Source: Dioscorea cayenensis subsp. rotundata
Taxonomy: Eukaryota; Streptophyta; Magnoliopsida; Dioscoreales; Dioscoreaceae
Length of the DNA stretch: 64,000 bases
Direction of reading: 5' to 3'
Assembly: GCF_009730915.1 (NCBI RefSeq)
Contig: NC_052489.1
Location: 30,559,916 to 30,623,915, forward strand
Positions 10,743 through 23,236 of the stretch are shown here, one piece after another; position 1 is the first letter of the stretch; each line of letters opens with the position of its first letter. Below the pieces are notes generated by a model that saw only the letters and a list, made by a program, of their open reading frames with translations, was not told the origin of the DNA and made no database searches. The position numbers and the translations under genes were made by a program.

Positions 10743-12459
10743 GGGAAGGAGGAGGAGGAGGACAAGGAGCAGAGGCAAATCAGGGGAACAAGAGAAGGCC
10801 ATGGATGAGATTAGAGGTTAGTGGTGGTGGGATCCTTGTTATTGGTGGTGTTATCATAGCTGCAGCTTGGGCTGCCCGTAGAAGCCATGTTCATAAGCAA
10901 AGGAACAACAGGAAGACAACTGCAGGGTCAGATTATGAACAGTATCATAAAGAGAAGGAAGAGGAGGTGAAAGATGGCAGCATAATCAATGGGTAGCACA
11001 CAGTTTTGCAGAGTTCTGCTTAAATTAAAGTTTGTTTTTTTGTTGTTTGGTGATGGTCAATGATAATTGTTTGTTTCTTTTTGTAGGTATGGGGAGATCA
11101 CAGTTGTTGATGGTTTGGTGGAAATCAAGGTTGTATTTTTTTTTTTTTTCCTGCAGAAAAATTATGGGTGAGTATATGTGATTGTTTTAATTTCTTTGTT
11201 ATCCTGATCTTGTATTTGTTTTTCAGAAAGAGGCTGGATCCATGACTGAGGTTGATGAAAAATTGTGCTTATGCCAAAGTCATACAGAGGAAAGAGAAGA
11301 ATGGAAGGAGGAAGCAGTGTCTGTTGTCGGATTGAAAGCATATGAGAGAGTGGAAAATCAAGATGACAGACAACAAGTTGGTGAAGAAAAAGTAAGTGCA
11401 TGCGCTGTAGATGAAAAGATGAAAAAAGAAAAAGAAGATGATGCTTGTAATGGAGTAGGAGAAGGGGAGGGGGACCAGGTTACAGTGAATGACCATGGTC
11501 AAGAAGAAGACCAATTGTCTGATGAGATGTTGTTTGTCCATTCTTGCAACCAAGTAGTTATCCATGTTGAAGATGATAATAAGCAAATAGATGAAGAAGA
11601 ACAGATGGAAGCCAATACAAAGTTAGTGGTCAATGATGAAGTATTAGGAGAGAAGGAATCATGTGGAGAGGAAACAGAGCCAGTTGTTGAGGAGCTTGGG
11701 AAAGGAGAAGAGGGATTTCAACCAAATGAAACCAATAAAGAGGAAGGAGAGCTGTCATCTTCAACCTATGTTGTGCTAAAAGATGAAGTGGAACAAGGTG
11801 AATGTGATTGCAGAGAAAAAGGTTGCAACTCTAAGAAGGAAGAAGAACCAACAATTGAATCCTATCAAGACAAAACTAAGCCACTTGCTGAGAAAGGAGA
11901 AGGTCAATGCAATGAAACCAATGCAAAGAAAGGAGGGTCATTCTTCAACAATGCTATGATAATAGACAAAGAACCTGATGCAGAGTCTGTTGCAAATATT
12001 GAAGAACAAGAAGAATGTGAATGCAATCAAAGAGGGGAAGAACAGGCTACTGAATCCTATGAAGAGGAAACAGAACCACTTGTTAAGGAGGAGTTTCTCC
12101 ATGGAGAGCCAGCTGTGAACACTGAAGAAGTGCAAGTAGATGAATGGGATGCAAAAGAAGAAGCAGCTACTGAATCCTGTGAACAGGGAACAGGTTCATC
12201 TGATAACTCTGGAGCTTCATCTACAGAGAATGAAGATGCAGTATGGCCTGCTGAAGTGTTACAACAAGATGAAACTAAAGCAGGACAATTAGCCACAACC
12301 ATGCAGAACAGGCAGATGATGATGATGATGATGATGACTATGGAGAAAAAGAAAGGGAAGACATTTTTCATTTATATGAACCACTCCCTTCTGGTTCTCG
12401 CCATAGCTCTGGCTCTTGCGCTTCTCTCTTTTCATCTTTCTAAACACACTGTATATTGA
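10739..12459 (+). CDS. Uncharacterised acidic protein with two membrane anchors and internal repeats
   Basis: Three exons, 10739-10992, 11087-11129 and 11227-12459, give 509 residues. I do not recognise the family. The N-terminal part is Gly-rich and has a hydrophobic segment (GGGILVIGGVIIAAAWAA, about residues 28-45) followed by a basic stretch. A long, very Glu/Asp-rich middle follows. Near the C-terminus comes a Met run from an (ATG)n microsatellite (about 12314-12337), then a final hydrophobic helix (LLVLAIALALALLSFHL), so the protein ends like a tail anchor. The acidic part contains diverged repeats headed ES(C/Y)..ETEP at 11656, 11857, 12052 and 12172. The start is the first ATG in frame with the exon and is preceded by an overlapping uORF. 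A scaffold or linker role at a membrane is only a guess. Confidence 0.75.
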
Positions 12460-12585
12460 ACTACAAAATGCACCCAACTTTTTTCTGCATTTGCTCAGTG
12501 CTGATTCAAGATAAATGCAATTTTATTCATCGAAATAACTAAACGTGGTAAATTAAAAAGAAAAAGAAAAATGGAATAAAGAAGT

Positions 12586-14392
12586 TCACAAGCCCAACAT
12601 GAATGGGAAGGTGGTAATTCCCAGCCATTCACCACCCTTAATGAAATTAGCGACACTGAATTGACTGGCCTCAGTGGAATTAATCACTCTATAGCCAGGC
12701 CATTTGACTCTGTCAGTAGTATTAGATCCAGGTCCCCTGTTCTCACACTCTGCATAGTAAAGAGTACTCAATGCAAAGGTTCCATTCCACTCCAACCATC
12801 CAGCAGGATCAATCAAACTACCAATATTTGACCTAATAATCACTGTCCTTGAATACTCCCTCCATGGCCGGCCAAGATAAGATAGCACACTTGACTGCAC
12901 TGGAATAAGGTCTTCAGCTGCAGCAATCTTACACTTGTGTAGAACAATGCCAGTGTTCTCATTTGGATCCTCTCTTGCTTGTGCTGTAAAGATGTTCTTC
13001 TGTTTTGGACCTGGTTTCCTCGCATAGAGATTACAGAACTCAAAAATCACCGAAGCATCACCGAAGATGAAATCTACAGTACCATATATATCACATTCTC
13101 TGTAGAACTGCCGGAGTGAGTGAACATAGAGTGTGTCTTGGTAGCCAACGAAGCTACATAGATAGAACGCCGATAAATCAGAGCTACTCCTCATTGCCAC
13201 TGCTTGATGATTTTCATACCCGGCTGAGTTCTCCACTGTTATCCCTTTGGCCAGGAATCCAGCACCAGACACAGCTGCATTCATTCATTCATAAAGTTCT
13301 CACCTTTGTTTCAGAGTATCTAAGAACAAGAGAGAAGAAGTAGAAGAAGAAGAGATGCATACCAAGAGTGGCTGACCGGAAAGTGGTAAAATTTTGGGCG
13401 ACACTCCGGTTAGCCTTGATGACAGTCTTGCCAATGCCGTCGCCGATGAACATCAAGTTGGTCTTGGACTTGTTAACCTCGACGTTCTCAAAATAAGCAC
13501 CGGCTTTGATATAGATAATGAACCTCGTCTTAGATTTGTTCGGCGCTGCCGCAATGGCATCTCCGATGGTAGTGAAGTTCCCAGTGCCATCCTTGGCCAC
13601 CACTATATTGGCATTCGTTGTATTTCCGGCAGACTGTAGGAGTTTCCGGTCACCGGATTTGATCCACTCCGGGAAGCCTCTGACTATCCTACCATACCCT
13701 TCTAGTGCTTCCCTTCTTTTCTTTCTCTTTGAAATCCTTCTAACCATGGCGAGGGAGTTGCTGACAAGGTGGGAGATGTGGCGGAGCTTGCGTTCGATCT
13801 TCGGGCGGAGGCTACCGTCGAGGACGTGAGAAAAGCCGTCTAAACAAGTGAACTGGTTGGCAATGGCGGAGCTAAGGAATGACTCTATGTCGTCTTTGTG
13901 AGAGGAAGCGTTGATGCGGAGGTCGGAGAGGACGGTGCGGAAGGCGTCGATGGTGTCGTCGAAGAGCTCGAGGCAGTCGGTGAGGGCGACTTGTTGGCGG
14001 AGATCGAGGTGGCGGCGGCGGAGGAAGTTGGAGCAGTTACGAGAAGAGTCATAGACCTCGGAGGTGGTCCGGTTGATGAGGGAGGAGATGATTTGGGGTA
14101 TGGTTTTGGAGGCGAGGTTGGGAATGGAGGAGAGGGAGGAGACGCAGAGGTCTTGGTAGAGCGTGCCATGGCAATGGGCTTTGGCTGTGTTTATGGTTTC
14201 GAAGTGGGAGTGGTGATGGAGGTGGAGATGGGGATTGGTGGTGGTGGAGAATGGCTTCCTTATTGAGGAGGAGGAGGAGGAGAAGAGGAAGAAGAGAAGG
14301 AGAAGCAGGCATGAGAATGGAATGGCTGAGAAGATGAGCTTCGATGCTCTTCTTCTTCTTCTACAGCTGCTGCCATTGATAATGGAAGCCAT
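12586..14392 (-). CDS. PMEI-pectinesterase (type I pectin methylesterase)
   Basis: Two exons, 13363-14392 and 12586-13274, give 572 residues. The enzyme removes methyl esters from homogalacturonan in the cell wall. In order: an N-terminal hydrophobic anchor or signal (about residues 19-40), a PMEI-type inhibitor pro-region (about 64-218), an RKLL processing site (249-252), and the catalytic domain from about residue 262. The catalytic set is complete: Gln367 (QAVAM), Gln389 and Asp390 (YQDTL), Asp411 (DFIFG) and Arg479 (LGRPW). The single intron falls in the catalytic domain just after RSATL, and the codon is rejoined as Leu-Ala. The gene looks intact. Its stop codon is only 126 bp from the stop of the convergent plus-strand gene. 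Confidence 0.95.
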
Positions 14393-15460
14393 TGTTGAGA
14401 GAGCTCAGAGAGGAGTGAGGAAGGAGAAGACGATGAGGTTTATTTATAGATGCTTTATTTATTTATTTGTTTATTTTTTACAGTTTGATATTATTAATAA
14501 AAAACAATTAAAAAAAAAAAGGAAATTTATAGTTTTATCTTCTGGGAAGTAAAAAAATAAAGTTTGTCGGTAAAGAGTTTTTGTTCTTTGTCGTCGTTTT
14601 TTTGAATTTTGAACTGTGACTCGACAATCTAGACTGTGAGTTTATTTGTTTCTTTATTTAACTGTGTGACATGCATGCAAAATAAAATATAATATAATAT
14701 GATAATATAATAAGTGCATTAAACAAAAAATTTTTTTAATGTTTTTACTAAAAATGTATTAAAAATCTCTCCAAATTACACTTATTTATATATTTCTCAT
14801 TAAATTTAAGTGTTTTCAAAAAACTTTTATTTTTCTGACATTAGATTTTTTTGTCTTTCTGTTATAAAAATAAGTGTTGTTCAAAAAAATATTTTATAAT
14901 GTTTTTAAACTGAAACAGATATTATTAAACATAATGGTCATATATTAAACGAAAAAATACTATATATATAAAGTGAAAATTTACTTGATTACATGAAAAC
15001 ATCGAATGTTAAATGAAAACTATACATTTTAGTAAGAAATACATATTGTAAGATAAAATAAACTGATGGAGTAATCTGTGTGAACTGAAAAATAATCTGT
15101 CATAAAAAAATGAATTGTTTGGTAAATTTAAATATCAGAGAATCTGAGTTTAAGATATTTTGAAATTTTTAGAAACTTATAATTTATTTTCCCATGTTTT
15201 TATGATCATTGACGGTGTAACACAAAAAATATATATAATAAGAAGCTTTATATGATTTTTTTTTCCTTTTTGTGTTTTATGGACTGGAGTTTTAATTTTT
15301 ATATATGCATATAATTAAATTTTATAAAAAAAAAGTCCATACGCACTCATCTTCATATATTCCCCCAAAACAACTATTCTGTGTCATTTTATAGGAGTTA
15401 TTACAAATATAATATATATTATTTTTATAAATGGAAACTTTGGTGGAGTTTAAATTTTTA

Positions 15461-15504
<44 letters not shown>

Positions 15505-15576
15505 ATCGTGCAACTGCCACTTAAAGTATCCAAAATTATACTTTAAAGTACATAAAAACTATATGTACAGATGTGT

Positions 15577-15620
15577 TGAAATATTAATTCCACCCATATG
15601 AAATATTAATTCCACCCATA
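15577..15620. repeat. Perfect two-copy 22-bp tandem duplication
   Basis: The unit beginning TGAAATATTAATTCC occurs twice head to tail, at 15577-15598 and 15599-15620, with no differences. This suggests a recent slippage or repair event. Confidence 0.85.
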
Positions 15621-15904
15621 TGGACATTCTTGATTTCTTTTAAATGGTTGGGTGATTATCATCTACATATAAAAAATATTTTAATTGATACTAATTAAAT
15701 TAAATCATTAAAACTAATAATAAATTTAAAAAAATAACTAATAAATATATTAAAAAAACAAATGCAACAAGCCCAATTGATTAAGGATGTGTGCATAAGC
15801 TAGAGATTAATCATCTCACTTTTATGACTTCACGAAATGACCTGAGAGTTTAGACTGTAAGTTTGTATCTATACTAAGATCTATCACCATTGTATGTGTT
15901 TAAT

Positions 15905-15990
15905 GGGATTCAAATTTGGGGCATTTGAATATTCCACACCACATCTTTGATAGTGGACCCATGTGACTCGGCTATGGACCCTTTGGTTTG
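15905..15990 (+). repeat. SINE-like dispersed repeat, copy A
   Basis: A segment with a box-B-like GGATTCAAATTTGG, followed by a CACACCA block and CTATGGA, is about 70% identical over some 85 bp to 45243-45327, in the same orientation. Plant tRNA-derived SINEs have this kind of internal promoter. The rest of the element is too diverged to place its ends. Confidence 0.45.
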
Positions 15991-16218
15991 AATTATTAGT
16001 TTTTTTTTAGATAATTTGATGCAATAATTAATATGTGTTTTGATTGGAGAATCTAGTATCTCACGAGATATAATCAATAGATCAACCTTAATAGATGAAA
16101 ATATTTTAAATATATAAAACATTAAAAAAAATTATGAAGTTTGTAGCATGGGGCATGTTGCAAAAGTCACACACCAACTTGCCGGATAAAGACACAAACG
16201 TTCCTGTGATCAAGAAGT

Positions 16219-16264
16219 CATCATCTCATCTCATCGCATCTCATCTCATCTCATCTCATCTCAT
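16219..16264. repeat. (CATCT)n pentanucleotide microsatellite
   Basis: About nine units of CATCT/TCATC, with one G-for-T interruption (CATCG) at 16231-16235. Confidence 0.85.
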
Positions 16265-18080
16265 ATCCTCTACAACACTCTCTTACTTAATTCATTGTAT
16301 ATCTATTTCTATATCTATATATATATTAGATACTAAAATCATCTATAGAAATGTGTGAACGAAGGCGTATAATATTTGTTCAATTTGTCTTGTTTTCTCA
16401 ATTAAAGGACTTGTCCTGTTGCAAATGAGCATGTCTAATATACATGAGAAATATATATCAAATAAATGAGGCACTGAAACAAAGAGAACTCAAGCCACAT
16501 GGAGGGGCCATGCATGTCATGTACTACCTACACGTTTTTCCCTCCATTCCCCCACACAATGAATATCAACCATCACAAATTCATCACCTTCCTTCAATAC
16601 ATATATATATATATATATATATATCTATCTTTCTCAAAAGATTATATATATAATCATGTTTGTATGAAGGATCCAAAGCGGGAGTTGCGGCTGAAGACTT
16701 AAGTTTGTGGAGAAGAGGAAGTGATAATGAGTTATTGAAGTTGGATGGGATCCAGCATTGACGTCTGCCATGCACCGACACGGTTATGTCCCTCATGTCA
16801 CTCATTCAGCGTTTCAATATTGTCTACCTAATTCTCCTTTATTTTCAAAAGTATGCATGGTTGTAATGTATTTATATATTTATATTGATAGTGGAGGAGA
16901 AGCTATCTTGACACGTGGCATATGAGTCATCTAATGGTGAAAAATGAATTTTTACAGGGAGCAAAAAACAAAGTTAAACCATGAGGTATAGAGAACCCAC
17001 AGAGTTAATTACTACGAAGAAGAAGAAAGAGACTAGGGCTCTCCCTCTGGCAGGAGATGCATGCATGATCCACTGTCATCATCCCCACTAATTTCATTTA
17101 ATTTGTTAACCAAGATGTATGTGTATATATATATATTGAATGCATTGTATGCTGTGAATTTGTGTCATGCTGTTGTTTATTTGTTTCGTTCTGGTTTTTT
17201 TAAAAACAGTGATTTATTTTTTATTTATTAAATATATATCATGTAACATTACATGATGTTTTTGTCAATTGTCCTTTCCTAGTGACTCTTTTGCTTTTTA
17301 GCCTTCTTTTCTCCTTTTTATTTCGTCTTTATCTTTGTTTGGGCTCAGTTGTTCTCTCATTTTTTTCTTAAATTAACATAGTCTATACATTTTTTATTTT
17401 AAATGTCTCATAAAGTTTTAATTTTATTGACTAAATATATTTTTAGAATTTTTTGTATTTAAAAATTTAATTTAACACACTAGCGTTACATGTTGTCAAC
17501 TAAATATAGTAAAATTTCATAAATATAAATTTTTTAAAACATTTTATAAAGTAAAAAAACAGCAATTTTATACTTTTCAGACCAACTAAACTTGGAATTG
17601 GGCAGATGTTATTAGAGCTCAATAGCTAGCGGTTATTTCAATTAAAAAAAAAAAATGGATGATGCATATTGATTGTTTATTTGGTTGAATATTTATAAAC
17701 CAATCACTAGATAGTTGACTGGAAATCATCAAAAATGATGAGTGAGTGGTGTAAGGTCAAATTTCTAGTACTACAGATATTGTATAGTACTGTATAAACA
17801 TATTATAAAGATATTGTATCAATATTGTTCACATAATTTTTTGTGGAATGAGCCGTATTCTCTATCCCTTTAGGACTGCAAGACATAGAGGATTTACTCA
17901 TTGTGGGGTTGTGGTCATTGAGATATCATTTTAGGTGCATATGATAGGTTGTAATTGCCCGCGTGTTAGCCGCCTTATATGATAAATTCTTAGAAATTAT
18001 TAAAATCACCGTAATTAGTGTACTACTATATTTGTTTGTCCCTTTAACACTCTCTTGTAAAAAGGCGCTTATCACATTAG

Positions 18081-18082
<2 letters not shown>

Positions 18083-18111
<29 letters not shown>
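18083..18111. repeat. (AT)n microsatellite
   Basis: Uninterrupted AT dinucleotide run of about 29 bp. Similar runs occur at 1762-1784, 15465-15499, 16601-16624 and 27452-27475. Confidence 0.9.
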
Positions 18112-18115
<4 letters not shown>

Positions 18116-20392
18116 CCCTAAAGTTAATGAATTTGGTTGGGGGAATGGACATGAGGATCCTCTTGCTTTTTTTAAAATTGAGCGTGAGATCTAGAGCAGA
18201 GATTGTTCAGAGATGCCAGACTTAAGAAGCCCTTTTCTCCTTTCCAAGAATCCATGTCATGTGCGTGCAAGCCAGTGAACTCATGAGTTCCCACATAAAG
18301 GAATGGACCATGGTTTTCCCATGAACCTATAAAATGAGTTTCTTTCTGGTTAGTTGACCAGCTAATCTTTTAGGAGCCAGCATTATAAGTGGCAGGTCCC
18401 TCCCGGCAGATAGTTTTTTTTTTTTTTAGTACAAGATTTTTTAATAAGTATAATAAGTGTATACGTTATCACAGGCAACACCCAAAAATTGAGACATTCG
18501 ACCGTGCACATTCATCCTATAATATAGAGTTTGGATTATAAATCTGCACTTACAATCGAAAAACTTGGTGTTATTAATGAAATTCTTGCACTAAAAACTC
18601 TTTTCACAGTGAGGTTAATGCCATTAGACCAAAAACCTGAAATTTCTACATTAATAACTTTGTCCATAATGGAGACATTAGCTCTATTGATTGGATCAGA
18701 TCGGGTATACATATTTAATAAAGAGAAAAATACTTGTATGTCTATATAAAAGTTGATAATGGTAATATATTCTAATCAAAATCATATTTATTTATAAACT
18801 TTTTACAAAAATTTTTTTGTTTGTTTGTATATTTTAATAGTTAAAATGCATTTTGCAAATTTTATAAAAATATAGTTTTTTTTTTTTCTAAAATGTATTT
18901 AGATAAGAGTATACAAATGATTTATTTTTTTAGTTAATTTTTGGCATAGATATATATATATAAACAAATAAGGATATTTTGTGGAGATATATAAATAACT
19001 ATCATTTTTATAATAACATATAAAAAAAATTCCAAAATAAGATAGCAATTATATGCTATTTTTATGATCATGAGTCATGTATGATTATATCAATGTTCTA
19101 AATAATCAAAATAACAATGGCAAGTTATACAAACATACAAATATAAATACATACATGCATACATATTAAAGAAATGGATCACGTTTAATTAATTAAACAA
19201 ATAAATAAGGAAAAAAAGGAACCCAAAAAAAAAGAGGGAAAAGTACATGACAACGAAAACACAAGCCATTACCATATTATCGTCACTATAGACGTGAGTC
19301 TGAGCATCTCATGGGATGTTTTCTTTAAGTTAAAGAGCATTACAATTAAGTTTGTAGGTTAATAACAATAAATATAAAAATCACATTCAAATTAACAAGT
19401 CTTTTAATATAAATAAGTTTTATATTAAAAATTAAACTATTAAAAAAATAGTTTAGAAATAATATAATATATTATTACATATGCTCAAAAAGTGAAATAA
19501 ATGCCCAAATCAAAGATATGAATGTTTTTAAGCTTATTTATATGATATAAATTTACATCATTGAAAACTCATCTTTATATATACTACATAATAGTAGTAT
19601 GGTATTATAAAATGATTTATTATTATAATATGCTTGGTTCAATTAACCGATTTTTTTTTAAAATAAATAAACTACATGTAGCAAAACAAAAACTAAAAGA
19701 GTAGGAAAACATTATAAAACATACTATACAAATATGACATAATAAAACAATAACAACAAACAGAATCCATTAGAAGTTGAAGTAATAACGACAATACGAT
19801 AAATACAATTACAAAACGTAAAACCACATGTCTTGAAATTACATATAAAATTTTTTTTCTTAGGTGGCATACGACTATTCATATAATTGGCTCACTAGGG
19901 GCATATGTGGTGACCTCTCAAAAAATCACTTTGCATTTTTGTTATGGGATCTCAAGAAACTCGAGACTCCCCTCTTAAAACTGATTTGGTGCTCGAAGTT
20001 TTATTTTTTTGTCTTCAAAAATTAGAGGGCATCTAAAGTGAAGCATATGAATAATTTTAGTAATAATCTTGTTTGCCATGAAAATACAATCATTGCCTAC
20101 AAATCATATGTTGGATTATTGAGTATTTGGGTTTAATTTTTCGGATTTGAAACTATTTTTGGAAAGGCGGACCCAACTTTACTTAAAAGCCCATTTGGAG
20201 CCCATGACCAGTAATGCAATGAAAACACATTACTGACCGCACATCTTTCGTTGAGATTCGAACTAATATTAATTAAATAAATTACATTAACTATTATTAT
20301 TATATAATAATTATGATTATTATTTATAATTAAAGGGGATCCTTTTTATCAGGAAAGCGAAGCCCTTGCTTCCCTTTGTTTGCTCGATTTCC

Positions 20393-22781
20393 ATGGCTGC
20401 ATCTTCGTCATCGGAGACCTCGTCCGCATCGTCGTCGGAATCCTCTTCGTTGTCAACCAGAAGAGATCGGCGACGCCGAAGGCATCGAAGCGGCGGAGAT
20501 AAGGGTGCCCTCAAGGTACGCAAGGATCGAAGCTCGCGCATGAAGCGCCGCCGTAGGCGCCGATCTCCTAGAGATTCTTCTTATTCGGACACTGATAGTC
20601 ACAGGTGAGCTTCGATTCTCTCTCTAATTCGTTTCGTTTGTTTCCTAATCTAGGATTATGATTGAGATTGCTTCAGGTGCTGTTTGTAATGCTTTGATTT
20701 TTTTTTTTCAATTTAATGCTTGGAGCGTGATTTTCGTATTGTTGGTTGAATGATTGTGTCGTAATTTTATTCTTTTTTTTTAAAAAAAAAGAAAAGAGAA
20801 GAAGAAAATAATGAAAGGAAATATTTCGATCGAGATTTGGGGATCCGGTGTTCTATCCTATCGTAATTTTTGGTGTACTGTTAATCCAAATACTTTTTTT
20901 ATTGCGTTTATTGAGTGTTGGAAAATGATTGAACAAGCTAATGTGAATGTTTTTTTTTTTGTTGTTTCAATCCAAATCAAGCAAAGTGGAATTTTAGCAA
21001 TAAAAGGGGCTTCCCTGCTAGAGTTTGTCGACCTTAGTTTTTCACAATTATTTAAAAAAAAAGAAAGAAAGAAAGAAAATCTGGAATCTTGTTTTATGGT
21101 CGGAGTCGTCACAAAGTATGTTCAATGGTTTTTGTTGTTAGTTTGTTGTAGCCAAAATTGGATTTTCTATGGATTTATTGGACCTTTAGTGTCTGTGTTT
21201 CTTGCGCATTGCTTTAGTTTTGGACTTGTTGGGGGTGCTTACAATCTTCAGGATTTGTGTTTTACCTGATAACTGATGGTGAACTCCCTTTGTGAGGTTT
21301 CAGTTATAGTGAAAGCTCCTCTGGCAGTGAGTATGAGGCTTCTAGGCATTCGAGGAAGCACAAGCAGAATGAAAGATCAAAGAAGGTGGCCATTGGTTGT
21401 CAAACTTGAATCTAAATGATAATTTTTCTTATTATTTTTGTTATTGTTGTTGCTGTTGATATTCAATCACTAGAAACAAGTGCTATGAAATTTATTTTCC
21501 AGGCCAAAGAGAAGGATAGAAGCAAGAGTCTCCGACATAAACGTGACAAAGAAAAACTCAAAGAGGTAGGTTACTATTAGTTTCTTTGCTTTTTTGTTTG
21601 TATTCTCTTAGGGGGTGTTCATTTCAATGTAAGTGAGGGGAAGTCAGGAAGTGAGGGAAGTGTCACTTCCCTGAAGTGGGGGAAGTGATATCACTTACAG
21701 GATTTTTATGTTCATTTGTCAAAAAGTGAAAATAGAACCGAAGGATTCAAGTGTTGGATGAAGTTATATGAGTTCAAAAAAGATTTTAGAAATGAAAAGA
21801 AGTTGGTTTTTATAAATTGACTCACTTCCCTCCCCTCCATTTCAGTAAAAAAAAAAATACTGAGGTGAGTTTAGTTCAAAATTCACTTCAGTCGGAAGTG
21901 GGAGAAGTGTCATTTCCCCCACTTCAACACAAATGAACACCAGAGGTGGGGGACATTAGAGCACTTCCTCTCACTTCCCCCACTTTCCCTAAAATGAACG
22001 GCCCCTTAAGTTTTATGATTTTCAGTCCATAAGGCAGTTCTTGCATCACAATCTTACAAATGATAAGGAGTGATTTTGTTGATATGTTGAACATGCATAC
22101 TTAAAAGTAAAAAGCATTATTAAGCCAGAATCTGTCTGCTTATGAATGACTTGGATCATAGCATAATTTGTACAGACAAATTTATGTATACTTGGTTTAG
22201 TTTTTGCCTTTCGCTTTTATAAAATAGGAGAGTAGACAAATTTAACATTTGATTTTGAAGTTTTTTAAATATAAGGTACTTATATCACTTGTTGCCTCTT
22301 GTGGGGTTGGCTCTTTGACATTGGAGCTGGGGTCTGTTGTCGGGTGATTGAATGTTTCATTTTTCTGTTGGGTATAATCTCGAATTGGTGATTATCTGGC
22401 AATGGGAGATACATATAGAAGAAGCAGAGTGAGCGGGCCAGTAGTCCAATTCAACTTTCCAAGGTACTTGCATCAAGCATTGTAACTGAAACGCATCGCA
22501 ATATGTTCTCACAGTTCTGTATTTCTGAAATATTTTTGCATTTGTTACTGCAGTTGCTTGCTCGTGATAAAGAAGATGGTGTTCGGCGCAGTGCTGTTTC
22601 TGGTAAAAAGGTTGGTTTTTTTTTTTTGTCAGATGCTTATTGGCAGTAAATCCCAAATCTCATTGAATGTATACTTTGCCTTAACTAGATTCTATTGAAG
22701 CTTGATAAAACAAAGGAAGACAAAATGGCAGAGACCAACCGCAGTGAGTTGCTCAAATTTTTGAATGCGAGTTATGATTGA
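20393..22781 (+). CDS. Small Arg/Ser- and Lys/Glu-rich protein, probable nuclear factor
   Basis: Five exons, 20393-20604, 21304-21385, 21503-21565, 22554-22610 and 22689-22781, give 168 residues in frame. The N-terminus is an acidic Ser run (MAASSSSETSSASSS). It is followed by Arg/Lys-rich RS-like stretches (TRRDRRRRRHRS, MKRRRRRRSPRDSS), a charged middle (AKEKDRSKSLRHKRDKEKLK) and a less biased C-terminal helix (ILLKLDKTKEDKMAETN, then RSELLKFLNASYD). The composition fits a nuclear or splicing-related protein with several nuclear localisation signals, but there is no RRM or other named domain. The ATG at 20393 is chosen because it opens the exon's only long frame from a Met. Intron 3 holds a Tourist-like MITE. 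The tail faces PHS1, with 455 bp between stop codons. Confidence 0.7.
21611..22005. mobile_element. Tourist-like MITE (PIF/Harbinger type)
   Basis: A 395-bp element begins GGGGGTGTTCATTT and ends AAATGAACGGCCCC, so its termini are inverted repeats differing at two or three positions. It is flanked by TTA at 21608-21610 and 22006-22008, the target duplication of PIF/Harbinger elements. It has no coding capacity. It sits in intron 3 of the RS-rich gene and contains further short inverted repeats built on CACTTCCC / GGGAAGTG. Confidence 0.8.
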
Positions 22782-23236
22782 TCAGCCTCAATTGTGGCAT
22801 GCATCAGTTGAAGGGAATTCTTGCATGTTCTTGGCAAGATTTTTCCTGGAGATGGTTTATTTCCCATTTGCAAGTCGGAGTCTTTTGTTACTTAAAACAC
22901 CGGAATTACAACCTTCTTATTGTCATACCAATCTTTACGGTCATCTGTCATGTATTTGTTTAGATAAACTTGATTTTAAGCTGTCTTATGGTATGCTCTG
23001 ATACATCTTTTTGTTTGTCATGTTATACTGCCTGCATTTAAAGACGGTAATACTGTGCAAAACATCATAAACCATGAATGAGAACCTCATTCAGAAACTT
23101 AATATAACTATTTAAAAGTCAATGACTACAAGCAAAAGAATGATATTAATACCAATAAAGTAAAAATAACAGCACACACTCGGCAAACATTTTGGGAAAC
23201 TCATTAGTGTTAATATTAAAGTTAATCACGAGAAAA

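Larger units (their letters stand above)
14393..20392. other. Six-kilobase AT-rich gene desert
   Basis: No gene, tRNA or rRNA seen. It holds (TA)n runs at 15465-15499, 16601-16624 and 18083-18111, a pentanucleotide array at 16219-16264, a 22-bp tandem duplication at 15577-15620 and a SINE-like fragment at 15905-15990. Open frames here are short and AT-driven, without domains. Expression of a non-coding RNA cannot be excluded from sequence alone. Confidence 0.6.

Noticed and set aside
13394-14312. Several long open frames overlapping the pectinesterase on both strands
   Set aside because: They are shadows of the GC-rich first exon; only the minus-strand frame has family motifs.
16500-16521. 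Sequence resembling the monocot miRNA miR528 (TGGAGGGGCCATGCATG)
   Set aside because: It needs gaps and several mismatches, and no complementary arm is visible within 200 bp.
20811-21269. Open frame of 152 codons after the first exon of the RS-rich gene
   Set aside because: It lies wholly in intron 1, is rich in poly(T)-derived Phe, and has no domain.
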